Positions 53,375 through 62,385 of a stretch of DNA of 64,000 nt are shown one piece after another. Made by a program: the position numbers and the translations under genes. This DNA is from Mangrovicella endophytica (GTDB lineage Bacteria; Pseudomonadota; Alphaproteobacteria; Rhizobiales; Rhizobiaceae). Each line of letters starts with the position of its first letter. The stretch's first letter is position 1. Where the stretch lies: the NCBI RefSeq assembly GCF_002893625.1, contig NZ_PKMZ01000001.1:248001-312000 (forward strand). The letters run 5' to 3'. Below the pieces are notes generated by a model. The model was not told where the DNA came from and searched no databases. It saw nothing but the letters and a program-made list of their open reading frames with translations.

Positions 53375-54163
53375 GTGGAACTGTACGTACATGTGGGGCC
53401 TCACAAGACGGCCACGACAACCCTGCAGCACTTCTTTTTCCGACAGAGGCAGTCCCTCGCCGCCAAAGGCCTTTCCTATCCCGTCATACGCCCTGGCCAC
53501 CCCAATCAGATCGCGCACAACGATCTTGCCTTGGCGATGAAGAACGGAGACGACGATCTTCTCGGGATGTATCTTCGTTCTATCCTGCGACAGGCGATAG
53601 GAGCAGAACGCGTTCTCATTTCCGCTGAGGAATTCAGCGACTATCTGAGCAACGGCATGGCAAGAGGTCTCGGTCGGATGACGGCGATGCTGGGTCAGCC
53701 CCGATATATCTTTGTCGACAGGAGTGACCCAGGCCGCTTCACGTCTGCGATACTGCACAACCTCGCCATCGGCTTCGAAGACGTCACGTCGCGAGAATCG
53801 CTCCAACACTATGTCGACGAACTTGCCGCCTTCTCGAGAGAGCAGCGGGCATTCTTTGCAGAGCGGGGAGCGACGTTCATCGATTTCGACACGATCGCAT
53901 CATCCAACATCGGATATCCGTTTCTTCAGGAGGCGATCGGGATAGATCACGACATCACCGCCGAATCGAAGAACTCGCGTGAGAATTACACATCGCGCAT
54001 CACCGCGATGTCGCATGAAGCGGGCGTTCGGCTGGCAAGCTTCCTTGGTCGGGATGATGTGGCGGAGCTTGTCGGCTTCACTCAGGATCCGCTGAAAGGT
54101 CAGATGCTCTCCTCGATCGTCAGGCAAGAGGTCGAGCGGAGTTTGTGCCGCGCAATCCGTTGA
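53375..54163 (+). CDS. sulfotransferase-like P-loop protein
   Basis: 262 residues from a GTG. The N-terminus LYVHVGPHKTATTTLQHFFF is the phosphosulfate-binding loop of sulfotransferases, and RVLISAEEFSDYL plus the later PRYIFVDRSDPGRFTSAILH keep the family spacing. The acceptor is unknown; targets in rhizobia include surface polysaccharides. The gene is less GC-rich than its neighbours by eye and stands alone, so it may have been acquired. Converges with the MFS gene. Confidence 0.7.
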   Translation: MELYVHVGPHKTATTTLQHFFFRQRQSLAAKGLSYPVIRPGHPNQIAHNDLALAMKNGDDDLLGMYLRSILRQAIGAERVLISAEEFSDYLSNGMARGLGRMTAMLGQPRYIFVDRSDPGRFTSAILHNLAIGFEDVTSRESLQHYVDELAAFSREQRAFFAERGATFIDFDTIASSNIGYPFLQEAIGIDHDITAESKNSRENYTSRITAMSHEAGVRLASFLGRDDVAELVGFTQDPLKGQMLSSIVRQEVERSLCRAIR

Positions 54164-54175
54164 TCGTCGACTTCG

Positions 54176-55435
54176 TTACTCCGCCGCAGCACCGCGCTCC
54201 GCGAGCTCGGCGCGCGGATCGAGCGCAATTGCGCCTTGCGTCTGTGTCTTTGCCAGCGGCACCGAATAGAACTCCGGCCGCTCGTTGACCGCCGGTGCGT
54301 TGCGCCGGAAGCGGCGATAAAGCGCGTAGGAGCCAAAGGCGGCATGGGCAAGCCCGGTGGCCGCAAACAGGCCGTCCGCCCCGAAGCGTGCCATCAGCCA
54401 GGCGGCGAAGAGGGGCCCGGCCATCGTTCCGAAGCCGTAGAGGATGAGGAGCCCGCTCGAGACCTTCACGAAGTCCGCCGCTGCGGCGAAATCATTGGCA
54501 TGGGCGACGGTCAGTGAATAGGCGGGATAGATCACCCCGCCGAGCACGAAGGCGATGGCAAATAGCGTCCATGGCTCGCGGCTGCCGAGCATGAGCGCCA
54601 CCGCTGCGGCGCCGACCCCGATCAGCCCGGCGACGGCCATCACGTAGCGGCGGTCGATCCGGTCCGATGCGCGTCCCAACGGGTATTGGAACACGATGCC
54701 GCCCGCCATGGTCGCGACGAGCAGAGTGGCGATGTCCGTGGTCGAGAAGCCGATCCGGTTGCCAAAGACCGGCGCCATGTTCACCCAGGCGGAGGACATG
54801 ATGCCGGACAGAAAGACGCCGACTGCGGCCGCCGGCGAGTTGCGGTAGATCATCGCGAGGTCGAGCTTCACCTCGGTGAGCGGCGCCGGCGACTTCGCGG
54901 TTGAAAGCGTCGTCGGGATCACAGCCATCGCGAACAAGATGGCGCAGATCATGAAGGGCGTATCGAGCTCGGGCCGCGTCAGCGGCATGATGTACTGGCC
55001 GCCCATCATCGCAGCCATGGTGACGATCATGTAAAGCGAGAAGATCGTGCCGCGCGTCTCGTTGGTCACCCGCTCGTTCAGCCAGCTTTCGACGATCATG
55101 TAGGCGCCGGCCAGCGCGAAGCCGGAAACGCCGCGGATCAGCACCCAGGCAGTCGGATGCGGGACGAGGCCATTCAGGAGAACGGCGATGGCGAGCAGGG
55201 CGGCGAGACTGGCGAAGACCCGGACGTGGCCGACCCGCTTGACGATACGCGGGATCACGAGACAGCCGGCGGTGAAGGCAATGGCATAGCCTGTGCCGAT
55301 CCAGCCGATCTCGTAGGTCGACCAGCCCTCGATGGAGCCTCGCACCGGCAGAAGAATGCCCTGCAGTCCCGCGCCGACCATCAGGAAGAAGGTGGAGGAG
55401 AGCAGCGCGGCGATGGGAATGATCTGCAGGGACAT
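54176..55435 (-). CDS. MFS transporter (YcaD-like)
   Basis: 419 residues with 12 predicted spans. The motif GRASDRIDRRYVMAVAGLIG between spans 8 and 9 and LVIPRIVKRVGHVRVFASLA between 2 and 3 are MFS loop signatures, and SGFALAGAYMIVESWLNERV is the pattern I associate with the YcaD-type branch. Inner membrane; substrate unknown. The soluble C-terminal tail is Ala/Glu-rich. Confidence 0.88.
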   Translation of the reverse strand: MSLQIIPIAALLSSTFFLMVGAGLQGILLPVRGSIEGWSTYEIGWIGTGYAIAFTAGCLVIPRIVKRVGHVRVFASLAALLAIAVLLNGLVPHPTAWVLIRGVSGFALAGAYMIVESWLNERVTNETRGTIFSLYMIVTMAAMMGGQYIMPLTRPELDTPFMICAILFAMAVIPTTLSTAKSPAPLTEVKLDLAMIYRNSPAAAVGVFLSGIMSSAWVNMAPVFGNRIGFSTTDIATLLVATMAGGIVFQYPLGRASDRIDRRYVMAVAGLIGVGAAAVALMLGSREPWTLFAIAFVLGGVIYPAYSLTVAHANDFAAAADFVKVSSGLLILYGFGTMAGPLFAAWLMARFGADGLFAATGLAHAAFGSYALYRRFRRNAPAVNERPEFYSVPLAKTQTQGAIALDPRAELAERGAAAE

Positions 55436-55743
55436 GCTGGCTCATGCCTAAGGGGGCGCCATGCCGCCGGCATGCTCTCGCCGGCCGCACTGCGTGGATG
55501 AAGGACCCAGGCTCTGGCGCCTCTGTCCGGTCTAGAGCGGCGTCTATGGCCGCTCGAATGGCCACTATTATGGCTTGCGCCAATGACAGCCGTTCGTCGC
55601 CAGGCGGCGCCTCGTCAGCCGGATCGACAACAGGATCGTCGATCCGGATCCTGACGTGGCCAGCTGATCTGAACTATGCCGTAGATCCCGCCCCAGGGCA
55701 GGTGGGACTGCGACTGCCGCCGTCGCTTTCGCGTGATGCCCTC
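55436..55743. other. 308-bp intergenic region upstream of MFS gene
   Basis: No convincing gene was seen. It holds the MFS promoter region and a perfect hairpin at 55631-55653 (CAGGATC, 9-nt loop, GATCCTG) that could end transcription of the upstream uracil-DNA glycosylase gene, although no T run follows it on that strand. Confidence 0.5.
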
Positions 55744-56697
55744 TCAGGCACGAGGCGGCAGGCCGTCCAGCCGTTGCTTCAGGCTCTGCAGGTCGCGCCA
55801 GGCCAGCCGCTTCTGGCTCGGCTGGCGCAACAGATAGGCCGGATGCAGCATCGCCAGCGTCGGGATCGCCTGGCCCTCGTCAAGCCCCATGACATAGGAG
55901 CGCCACTGGCCGCGCAGGCGCATGATCCCTTCCTGGGCGCCGAGGATGGCCTTGGCCGCCGGTGAGCCAAGGCAGACCAGGATATCCGGCTTCACCAGCT
56001 CGATCTGCCGCTCGATGAAGGGCCGGCAGATTTCCGTTTCCATCGGCGTCGGCGGGCGATTGCCCGGCGGGCGCCAGGGCACGGTATTGGTGACGCGCAC
56101 GCTGTCGCGCTCGATGCCGATCGCGCCGAGCATGCGGTTGAGCAGCTGGCCGGAACGGCCGACAAAGGGATGCCCGGCAATGTCCTCCTCGCGGCCGGGG
56201 GCCTCGCCGATGAGCATCAGCCGGGCCCGCGGATCGCCATCGCCGAAGACGAGAGACCGGGCGGTGAGGCGCAGATTGCAGCCTTCGAAGCGCGCCAGCG
56301 CCGCCTCCAGCTCTTCGAGGCTTTGCGCAGAGCGAGCCCGCTCGCGCGCATCGGCCACGGCAACCTCATCCGGGACGGTGACACGGGGGCTGCCGAGACC
56401 GCTTCCGGGCGAGTCGTCGCGCGTCGTCGCCGCCGATGGCATTGACGATAGGGATGGCGCGCTGCTGCGCTGCGCCGGCGGCATGGCGCTGTCGGCCGTG
56501 GCGTTGGCAGGCCCGGCACTACCGTCGCGGCGTGCGGCCATGGGCGACGACGCCGGAGCGCCGCGTCGCGTCGCCTCAGTGGCGGTTTCGGCGAAGCGGT
56601 CGCGTGGGATGTCGGACACGACGACATCGATCCCCGCCTCCCGATACCATTCGAGAAGCGCCGCTGCCGTCTCGTTGAAGCCGCCATCCATGCTCAT
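55744..56697 (-). CDS. uracil-DNA glycosylase (family 4/5-like)
   Basis: 317 residues. The catalytic region [20 protein letters not shown], the [15 protein letters not shown] helix and [20 protein letters not shown] identify a Fe-S-type [23 protein letters not shown] is the DNA-loop motif. The N-terminal domain (about 1-130) is a low-complexity extension common in alphaproteobacteria. Only one Cys (FEGCNLRL) stands where a CxxC pair is usual, so cluster ligation should be checked. Removes uracil from DNA. Confidence 0.88.
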   Translation of the reverse strand: MSMDGGFNETAAALLEWYREAGIDVVVSDIPRDRFAETATEATRRGAPASSPMAARRDGSAGPANATADSAMPPAQRSSAPSLSSMPSAATTRDDSPGSGLGSPRVTVPDEVAVADARERARSAQSLEELEAALARFEGCNLRLTARSLVFGDGDPRARLMLIGEAPGREEDIAGHPFVGRSGQLLNRMLGAIGIERDSVRVTNTVPWRPPGNRPPTPMETEICRPFIERQIELVKPDILVCLGSPAAKAILGAQEGIMRLRGQWRSYVMGLDEGQAIPTLAMLHPAYLLRQPSQKRLAWRDLQSLKQRLDGLPPRA

Positions 56698-56983
56698 GCT
56701 GCCACTATAGTGGGGCAGGGCCCGCGAGGCGACACCGCTTCGGCGCCTTGCTGATCGGCGGGGGCGATGAAGGAGGCAGCGCAGCTGCGACTTTCGCCGT
56801 CGCTGCAATGGCTTGTGCCTTGCAAAGCCGAACCTAGAGTGCTTCTGGTTTGCGACTGCCGGGCGATCCTTTACTCGTGCGGTTCCGCACCGCGCGCCGG
56901 CCTTTTCGACCGGTTCGCCCAATGACGACGGTCATGCCGCCGCCTCTTCCCATGGCGGTCGGCGACCGTCACGAGGAGTGACG

Positions 56984-58645
56984 ATGAGCCAGGCCGAGAT
57001 GCTTCCCGAGCGCGAAAGTATGGAGTTCGACGTAGTGATCGTCGGTGCGGGGCCCGCGGGCCTTGCCGCCGCGATCCGCGTGAAGCAGCTCGACCCTGAG
57101 CTCTCCGTCGTCGTGGTCGAGAAGGGGCCGGAGGTCGGCGCCCATGTCCTCTCCGGCAACGTCCTCGACCCTGCCGCACTTGACGCCCTGCTGCCGGAAT
57201 GGCGCAGCGAAGAAACGCCGATCAAGACGCGGGTGACGGAGGACAAGTTCTTCTTCTACGGGCCTCAGGCGGCGGTCCGGCTGCCCAATGCGCTGATGCC
57301 CAAGCTGATGAGCAATCACGGCAATTTCGTCGTTTCGCTCGGGCTCGTCGCCAAGTGGATGGCCGAAAAGGCAGAAGCGCTCGGCGTCGAGATCTATCCG
57401 GGCTTTGCCGCAACGGAGGTGCTCTACGACGAGGCCAATGCGGTGATCGGCGTCGCCACGGGCGACATGGGGATCACGCGGACCGGCGAGCCGGGCCCGA
57501 TGCACCAGCGTGGCATGGCGCTGCTCGGCAAGTACGTGCTGATCGGGGAGGGCGCGCGCGGCTCACTGGCCAAGCAGCTCATCCGCACCTATGGGCTCGA
57601 CGAGGGACGCGAACCGCCGAAGTTCGGCATCGGCATCAAGGAACTCTGGGAGATCGCGCCGGAGAAGTCGAAGCCGGGTCTGATCCAGCATTCCTTCGGC
57701 TGGCCGCTCGACTTCAAGACAGGTGGTGGCTCGTTTCTGTATCACCTCGAAAACAACCAGGTCTTCGTCGGCTTCGTCGTCCATCTGAACTACAAGAACC
57801 CGTATCTGTCGCCCTTCGGCGAGTTCCAGCGCTTCAAGACGCATCCGGATGTCGCGGCGCTGCTCGAAGGCGGCAAGCGGATTTCCTATGGTGCGCGGGC
57901 GATCACCGAGGGCGGCTGGCAGTCGGTCCCGAAGCTGGTCTTCCCCGGCGGGGCGCTGATCGGCTGCTCGGCCGGCTTCGTCAACGTGCCGCGCATCAAG
58001 GGCGCCCACAACGCCATGTGGTCGGGCATGCTGGCGGCGGAGAAGGCGGTCGCGGCGATCCGCGAGGGCCGCGCCCATGACCGTCTGCGTGACTATGAGG
58101 ACGAGTGGCGGGATTCGCCCATCGGCCGCGACCTGAAGCTGGTGCGCAACGTCAAGCCGCTCTGGTCGAAGTTCGGCACGATCCTCGGCATCGGGCTCGG
58201 CGGGCTCGACATGTGGACGAACTCGGTCTTCGGCTTCTCCTTCTTCGGCACGATGAAGCACGGCAAGCCGGATCATCTGTCCCTGGAGCCGGCGGCGCAG
58301 CATACGCCGATCGACTACCCCAAGCCCGACGGCGTCCTCACCTTCGACAAGGTCTCTTCGGTCTATCTCTCCAACACCAATCACGAGGAGGACCAGCCGG
58401 TCCATCTTCAGGTGAAGGATCCGCAGTTGCAGCACACGTCGGAATACGGCGTCTATGCGGGCCCCTCGCAGCGCTACTGCCCGGCCGGCGTCTATGAGTG
58501 GGTCGTCCAGGACGGCCGTGAGACCTACGTCATCAACGGCCAGAACTGTGTCCACTGCAAGACCTGCGACATTAAGGACCCGAACCAGAACATCAACTGG
58601 GTCCCGCCGCAGGGTGGCGAAGGGCCGGTCTACCAGACGATGTGA
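56984..58645 (+). CDS. electron transfer flavoprotein-ubiquinone oxidoreductase
   Basis: 553 residues from an ATG with AGGAG 8 nt upstream. FAD-binding start VVIVGAGPAGLAAAIRVKQL, membrane/ubiquinone region in the middle (FGIGIKELWEIAPEKSKPGL), and the C-terminal 4Fe-4S motif NGQNCVHCKTCDIKDPNQNI. It passes electrons from ETF to ubiquinone during fatty-acid and amino-acid oxidation at the inner membrane. A longer frame upstream lacks a ribosome site. Confidence 0.95.
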   Translation: MSQAEMLPERESMEFDVVIVGAGPAGLAAAIRVKQLDPELSVVVVEKGPEVGAHVLSGNVLDPAALDALLPEWRSEETPIKTRVTEDKFFFYGPQAAVRLPNALMPKLMSNHGNFVVSLGLVAKWMAEKAEALGVEIYPGFAATEVLYDEANAVIGVATGDMGITRTGEPGPMHQRGMALLGKYVLIGEGARGSLAKQLIRTYGLDEGREPPKFGIGIKELWEIAPEKSKPGLIQHSFGWPLDFKTGGGSFLYHLENNQVFVGFVVHLNYKNPYLSPFGEFQRFKTHPDVAALLEGGKRISYGARAITEGGWQSVPKLVFPGGALIGCSAGFVNVPRIKGAHNAMWSGMLAAEKAVAAIREGRAHDRLRDYEDEWRDSPIGRDLKLVRNVKPLWSKFGTILGIGLGGLDMWTNSVFGFSFFGTMKHGKPDHLSLEPAAQHTPIDYPKPDGVLTFDKVSSVYLSNTNHEEDQPVHLQVKDPQLQHTSEYGVYAGPSQRYCPAGVYEWVVQDGRETYVINGQNCVHCKTCDIKDPNQNINWVPPQGGEGPVYQTM

Positions 58646-58658
58646 GGCTGGGGGCGCC

Positions 58659-59390
58659 GTGAAACGCACCGACCTTCAGATCATTGCGCAAGCCAAGCTC
58701 GATGATGCCATGCTCCTCATCGAGCATGGACGCTTTTCAAGCGCCTACTATCTCTGCGGATACGCTGTGGAGATTGGTCTAAAGGCCTGCATTGCCGGCC
58801 GCTTTCGAGCCGAGGAGATACCCGACAGGAGGTTCGTCAATAGCATCTTCGAGCACGATCTGGAGAAGCTGGTTGTGGTCGCCGGCCTCGGTCCTAGTCT
58901 CAGCACCCGGCTGGTGAAACCTGCGTTCAGCGCCGCTTGGTCGATCGTGATAGAGTGGCATCCGGAGGTCCGGTACAGAAGCGTCGACGCCGAAACGGCG
59001 CGCCTCATGGTAGCGGCGACCGCAGACAAGCCGGATGGGGTGATGGAATGGATCAGAGCCATTGGTGAAAAATGGGCAGCGTCTTCTGGATCTGCTCGAT
59101 CGCACACCTCTGAAGCCCCGAGCGGCTCTCTGGTACCACGATCTGGACATGGACCGGTGGCGCCTCTGGGTCGTTCCAGGAGGCCAGCTCGGCTTGCGCT
59201 CGTTGTACGAAGCACTGGCCAACGTCTTCGCGACGCCCGAAGCGCGCGATCTGCAGATATCGTCTTCTGCCGTTCAGTTCATCGAGGCAAATCACCCGGT
59301 GATCGAGGCTCTTGCCACCGACTCGCGCGTCCGGAACGGGGTGCCGCTGTTCCTCGACAGCAACTTGATGAATGGCTTCTTCGTGCCTGA
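58659..59390 (+). CDS. HEPN domain protein with apparent C-terminal frameshift
   Basis: From GTG at 58659. Residues 1-140 form a clear HEPN domain: KRTDLQIIAQAKLDDAMLLI, GRFSSAYYLCGYAVEIGLKA, FEHDLEKLVVVAGLG and MEWIRAIG. After that the frame runs on for about 100 Ser/Arg/Pro-rich residues that are antiframe translation of the next gene. One base earlier in phase, CAT TGG TGA (59060-59068) would end the protein ..HW and overlap the next GTG start as GTGA. A 1-bp loss near 59058-59060 therefore best explains the read-on, or a sequencing error does. Confidence 0.65.
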   Translation: MKRTDLQIIAQAKLDDAMLLIEHGRFSSAYYLCGYAVEIGLKACIAGRFRAEEIPDRRFVNSIFEHDLEKLVVVAGLGPSLSTRLVKPAFSAAWSIVIEWHPEVRYRSVDAETARLMVAATADKPDGVMEWIRAIGEKWAASSGSARSHTSEAPSGSLVPRSGHGPVAPLGRSRRPARLALVVRSTGQRLRDARSARSADIVFCRSVHRGKSPGDRGSCHRLARPERGAAVPRQQLDEWLLRA

Positions 59391-59439
59391 GGCCTTCGTG
59401 CTGCGTGCCGAAGCTCAGCCTCAAGAAGCAGCAGCCTGA
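59065..59439 (+). CDS. HEPN-partner protein, unknown function
   Basis: 124 residues from a GTG at 59065 (in-frame TTG just before it). VKNGQRLLDLLDRTPLKPRA and ALWYHDLDMDRWRLWVVPGG, then ALANVFATPEARDLQISSSA and VRNGVPLFLDSNLMNGFFVP. No named domain is recognised. The reading frame is well formed and overlaps the ancestral HEPN stop by 4 bp, so the two were once translated as a pair. The context resembles HEPN-containing two-gene modules, but the partner is not an MNT nucleotidyltransferase. Confidence 0.65.
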   Translation: MKNGQRLLDLLDRTPLKPRAALWYHDLDMDRWRLWVVPGGQLGLRSLYEALANVFATPEARDLQISSSAVQFIEANHPVIEALATDSRVRNGVPLFLDSNLMNGFFVPEAFVLRAEAQPQEAAA

Positions 59440-59462
59440 GGCTCAGCGAACGCCGCTCAATT

Positions 59463-60461
59463 TCACTTCGGCTCCGCTGGCGGAAGAGCCGGCACGGTAA
59501 ACGTCACCAGCACCGGCAGGTGGTCCGAACCGGTGGCCGGCAGGCGCTCCACCGCCACGACCCGCACCTCCTGCGAGGCGAGCACGTTGTCGATGGGGAG
59601 GCCAATCCAGCCACGCAGCGCCGAGGGCAGCATCGCCGTCAGCCAGGTCGGGCCGATGCCGCCGATGATCTGCGTGCCGCTTCTAGCGGCATAGCTCCGC
59701 ATCGCGGCGCTCCAGGGCGTCGCATTGAAGTCGCCGGCGATCAGCCTCGCTCCGGCCAGCGCGCCAAGCGTCTCCGTCAGCTCGTCCAGCTGGCGCCACT
59801 GGCGGCCGGGCCAGGGCCAGCGCAGGTGCTGCGCGCCGATCGTCACGGGACGGCCATCGAAGTCGACCACCCTCCCGGCAAAGTTGCCGGAGAGATTGCA
59901 GGCGCCGCTATCGCCCGCCATGAACGGCCGGCGCGACAGGATCAGCGCGTCGCGCCATGGGCTCTCCTCGCAGGCGAATTGGTGGGGATAGCGATCCTTC
60001 AATGCCTCGATCGTCGCGTCCCACTCGACTGAGGCCTCCTGCAGCGTGATGACATCCGGCGCCGTTTCCTCGATCAGCCGCACCGCGGCGGCCTGGTCCG
60101 GCGAGTCGAAGCGCAGGTTCATCTGCAGCAGCCGGTAGTGCGCTTCGCCCGTTCCGGCCGCTGACGCCTGCGGTGGCACTGCGAAGGGCCAGATGCTGCT
60201 GATGCTGACGGCTGCGACAAAGGCCGTGACGAGCGCCAGACGGTTGAGCCGCCAGACGGCGAGAAGCGCCACGGCAGCCAGGCACAGGAGCGTCAGATGG
60301 GCACGAAAATGCGCCAGCGTGTCGAACAGGGGCACGACGTCGCCGAAGAAGGTGCAGGCGACGGCAAGATTCAGCGCCCGGATGCCGGTGACGACAAACC
60401 GCTTCGCCCGTCCCAGCGGTGCCGGATGCCGCGTCTGCGGCGCTGCGTCCTGCCTCGCCAC
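59463..60461 (-). CDS. membrane-anchored endonuclease/exonuclease/phosphatase family protein
   Basis: 332 residues. Three N-terminal spans (about 25-45, 55-70, 78-95), then an EEP domain: VITLQEASVEWDATIEALKD, LIAGDFNATPWSAAMRSYAA, IDNVLASQEVRVVAVE and GSDHLPVLVTF. The domain probably faces the periplasm and cleaves phosphodiesters or phosphate esters. It begins 2 bp after the AMP nucleosidase stop, so the two genes form an operon. Confidence 0.85.
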   Translation of the reverse strand: MARQDAAPQTRHPAPLGRAKRFVVTGIRALNLAVACTFFGDVVPLFDTLAHFRAHLTLLCLAAVALLAVWRLNRLALVTAFVAAVSISSIWPFAVPPQASAAGTGEAHYRLLQMNLRFDSPDQAAAVRLIEETAPDVITLQEASVEWDATIEALKDRYPHQFACEESPWRDALILSRRPFMAGDSGACNLSGNFAGRVVDFDGRPVTIGAQHLRWPWPGRQWRQLDELTETLGALAGARLIAGDFNATPWSAAMRSYAARSGTQIIGGIGPTWLTAMLPSALRGWIGLPIDNVLASQEVRVVAVERLPATGSDHLPVLVTFTVPALPPAEPK

Positions 60462-60463
60462 GT

Positions 60464-61969
60464 CTACTGGAAGGCCGTCTCGAAGAAGGAGCGCAGCTTG
60501 CGAGAATGCAGCCGCTCGTTCGGCATCTCCGACAACATCTCCATCGCGCGGATGCCGATCCGCAGGTGCTGCGAGACCTGGCGCTTGTAGAAGTCGGTCG
60601 CCATGCCCGGCAGCTTCAATTCCCCATGCAGCGGCTTGTCGGACACGCAGAGGAGTGTGCCATAGGGCACGCGGAAGCGGAAGCCGTTGGCGGCGATCGT
60701 CGCCGATTCCATGTCGAGCGCGATGGCCCGCGACTGCGACAGCCGCTGCACCGGCTCGCGCTGGTCGCGCAGCTCCCAGTTCCGGTTGTCGATCGTCGCG
60801 ACGGTGCCGGTGCGCATGATGCGCTTCAGGTCATAGCCGGAAAGGCCGGTGATCTCCGCGACGGCCGTTTCCAGCGCCACCTGCACCTCGGCGAGCGGGG
60901 GGATCGGCACCCAGACGGGCAGATCGGCATCGAGCACGTGGTCTTCGCGTACATAGGCGTGGGCGAGGACGTAGTCTCCGAGCTCCTGCGTGTTGCGCAG
61001 GCCCGCACAGTGGCCGAGCATCAGCCAGGCATGCGGCCGCAGGACCGCCACATGGTCGGTGATCGTCTTGGCGTTGGACGGTCCAACGCCGATGTTGATC
61101 ATGGTTATGCCGTGCCCGTCCGCCCGCTTCAGGTGATAGGTGGGCATCTGCGGCATGCGCAGCGGCGCCATGCCGTGCTCCGGCTCGCGCTGCCCGGCAT
61201 GCGTGACGAGGTTGCCCGGTTCGACAAAGGCGGAGTAGCCCCCGCCGCCGCCAGCCATGAACTCGCGCGCCATCATGCAGAACTCGTCGACATAGAACTG
61301 GTAGTTCGTGAAGAGGACGAAGTTCTGGAAGTGGCTCGGGCTCGTCGCGGTGTAATGCGACAGCCGGTGCAGCGAGTAGTCCACGCGCTGCGCGGTGAAG
61401 GGCGCCAGCGGCATCGGCTCGCCGGCCGGCGGCTCGAAGGTGCCGTTGGCGATGCGGTCGTCGGTTGCGGCGAGATCCGGCACGTCGAAGATGTCGCGTA
61501 AGGGCTTGTCCAGCCGCTCCGCCATCGTGCCGTCGATATAGGAGCCTTCCGGAAAGGCGAAATGCAGCGGGACCGGCGTCGCGGAATCGCCGACGGCGAC
61601 GGGCTGGCCGTGATTGCGGATCAAGAGGCCGATCTGCTCGCGCAGATACCGGTCGAACAGGTCCGGGCGCGTGATCGTGGTCGCATAGCGTCCAGGGCCG
61701 GCTACATGGCCGAAGGCAAGGCGCGAGTCGATGCGGGCGTGGCTGCCGGTGACAAGCGAGACTTCCGGGTAGAAGGCCCGGTACCGCCGGCTGGTGTCGC
61801 CGCTGGCGAGCATGGCCTCGAACCGGTCGAGCAGGAAGGCGACGGAGCGCTCGTAGAGCCGGGTGATCTCGGCGACCGCCGCGTCGGCATCATCGAACAG
61901 CCGGGCGGGCCTCGCCGGCTCGGGCATCTCGAAGACCGGTTCGGCCGAAGTCGAAAGACGTGTGGTCAT
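60464..61969 (-). CDS. amn: AMP nucleosidase
   Basis: 501 residues, full length. N-terminal AMN domain (FPEGSYIDGTMAERLDKPLR) and C-terminal phosphorylase-like domain (TMINIGVGPSNAKTITDHVA, LMLGHCAGLRNTQELGDYVL, ESATIAANGFRFRVPYGTLL, CVSDKPLHGELKLPGMATDF). Splits AMP to adenine and ribose 5-phosphate, adjusting adenylate pools. Operon with the EEP gene downstream. Confidence 0.95.
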   Translation of the reverse strand: MTTRLSTSAEPVFEMPEPARPARLFDDADAAVAEITRLYERSVAFLLDRFEAMLASGDTSRRYRAFYPEVSLVTGSHARIDSRLAFGHVAGPGRYATTITRPDLFDRYLREQIGLLIRNHGQPVAVGDSATPVPLHFAFPEGSYIDGTMAERLDKPLRDIFDVPDLAATDDRIANGTFEPPAGEPMPLAPFTAQRVDYSLHRLSHYTATSPSHFQNFVLFTNYQFYVDEFCMMAREFMAGGGGGYSAFVEPGNLVTHAGQREPEHGMAPLRMPQMPTYHLKRADGHGITMINIGVGPSNAKTITDHVAVLRPHAWLMLGHCAGLRNTQELGDYVLAHAYVREDHVLDADLPVWVPIPPLAEVQVALETAVAEITGLSGYDLKRIMRTGTVATIDNRNWELRDQREPVQRLSQSRAIALDMESATIAANGFRFRVPYGTLLCVSDKPLHGELKLPGMATDFYKRQVSQHLRIGIRAMEMLSEMPNERLHSRKLRSFFETAFQ

Positions 61970-62023
61970 TCTCTCGTTCTAGAGCCGTCGACCTCGGGGA
62001 GGAAGCTCCGCCGCCTGAAAGGT

Positions 62024-62191
62024 TCAGAACAAGTTGGAGCTCGTCTTGACGGGGCAGACGAGGTTCTGGTCGGTCCGGCAGCCGCCGGTGTCGATCGCCC
62101 AGGCCTGCCGGTTACCCTGTGTCGCCAGGAAGGCGAAGGAAAGGGCGAAGACGAAGAAGAGCATGGCCACCATGGTCATCCTGATCAGCAT
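62024..62191 (-). CDS. small exported or membrane-anchored protein, 55 aa
   Basis: Minus-strand frame starting at the ATG at 62191, with AAAGGA 7 nt upstream. It reads MLIRMTMVAMLFFVFALSFA as a signal or anchor, then FLATQGNRQAWAIDTGGCRT and DQNLVCPVKTSSNLF. Two cysteines in the short mature part could form a disulfide in the periplasm. It ends 55 bp before amn on the same strand. No family recognised. The good ribosome site and signal make it a likely gene. Confidence 0.65.
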   Translation of the reverse strand: MLIRMTMVAMLFFVFALSFAFLATQGNRQAWAIDTGGCRTDQNLVCPVKTSSNLF

Positions 62192-62385
62192 GCCGCATCC
62201 TTTCGACTCGAACGTTCAACGACATCCACGATGCCGATCTAGCAGGCCGAAGCTGAACCGGAGCTGAGCGGGATCGAATGCTCGCGCACGCTACAGGCCA
62301 AGGCCGCCGCCGATTGCATCGCCGCGGTGCCGCGCTAGCTTGCCGTGCGGCCGCGCCAGAAGAAGCGGCAGAATGGGAGCATTTC

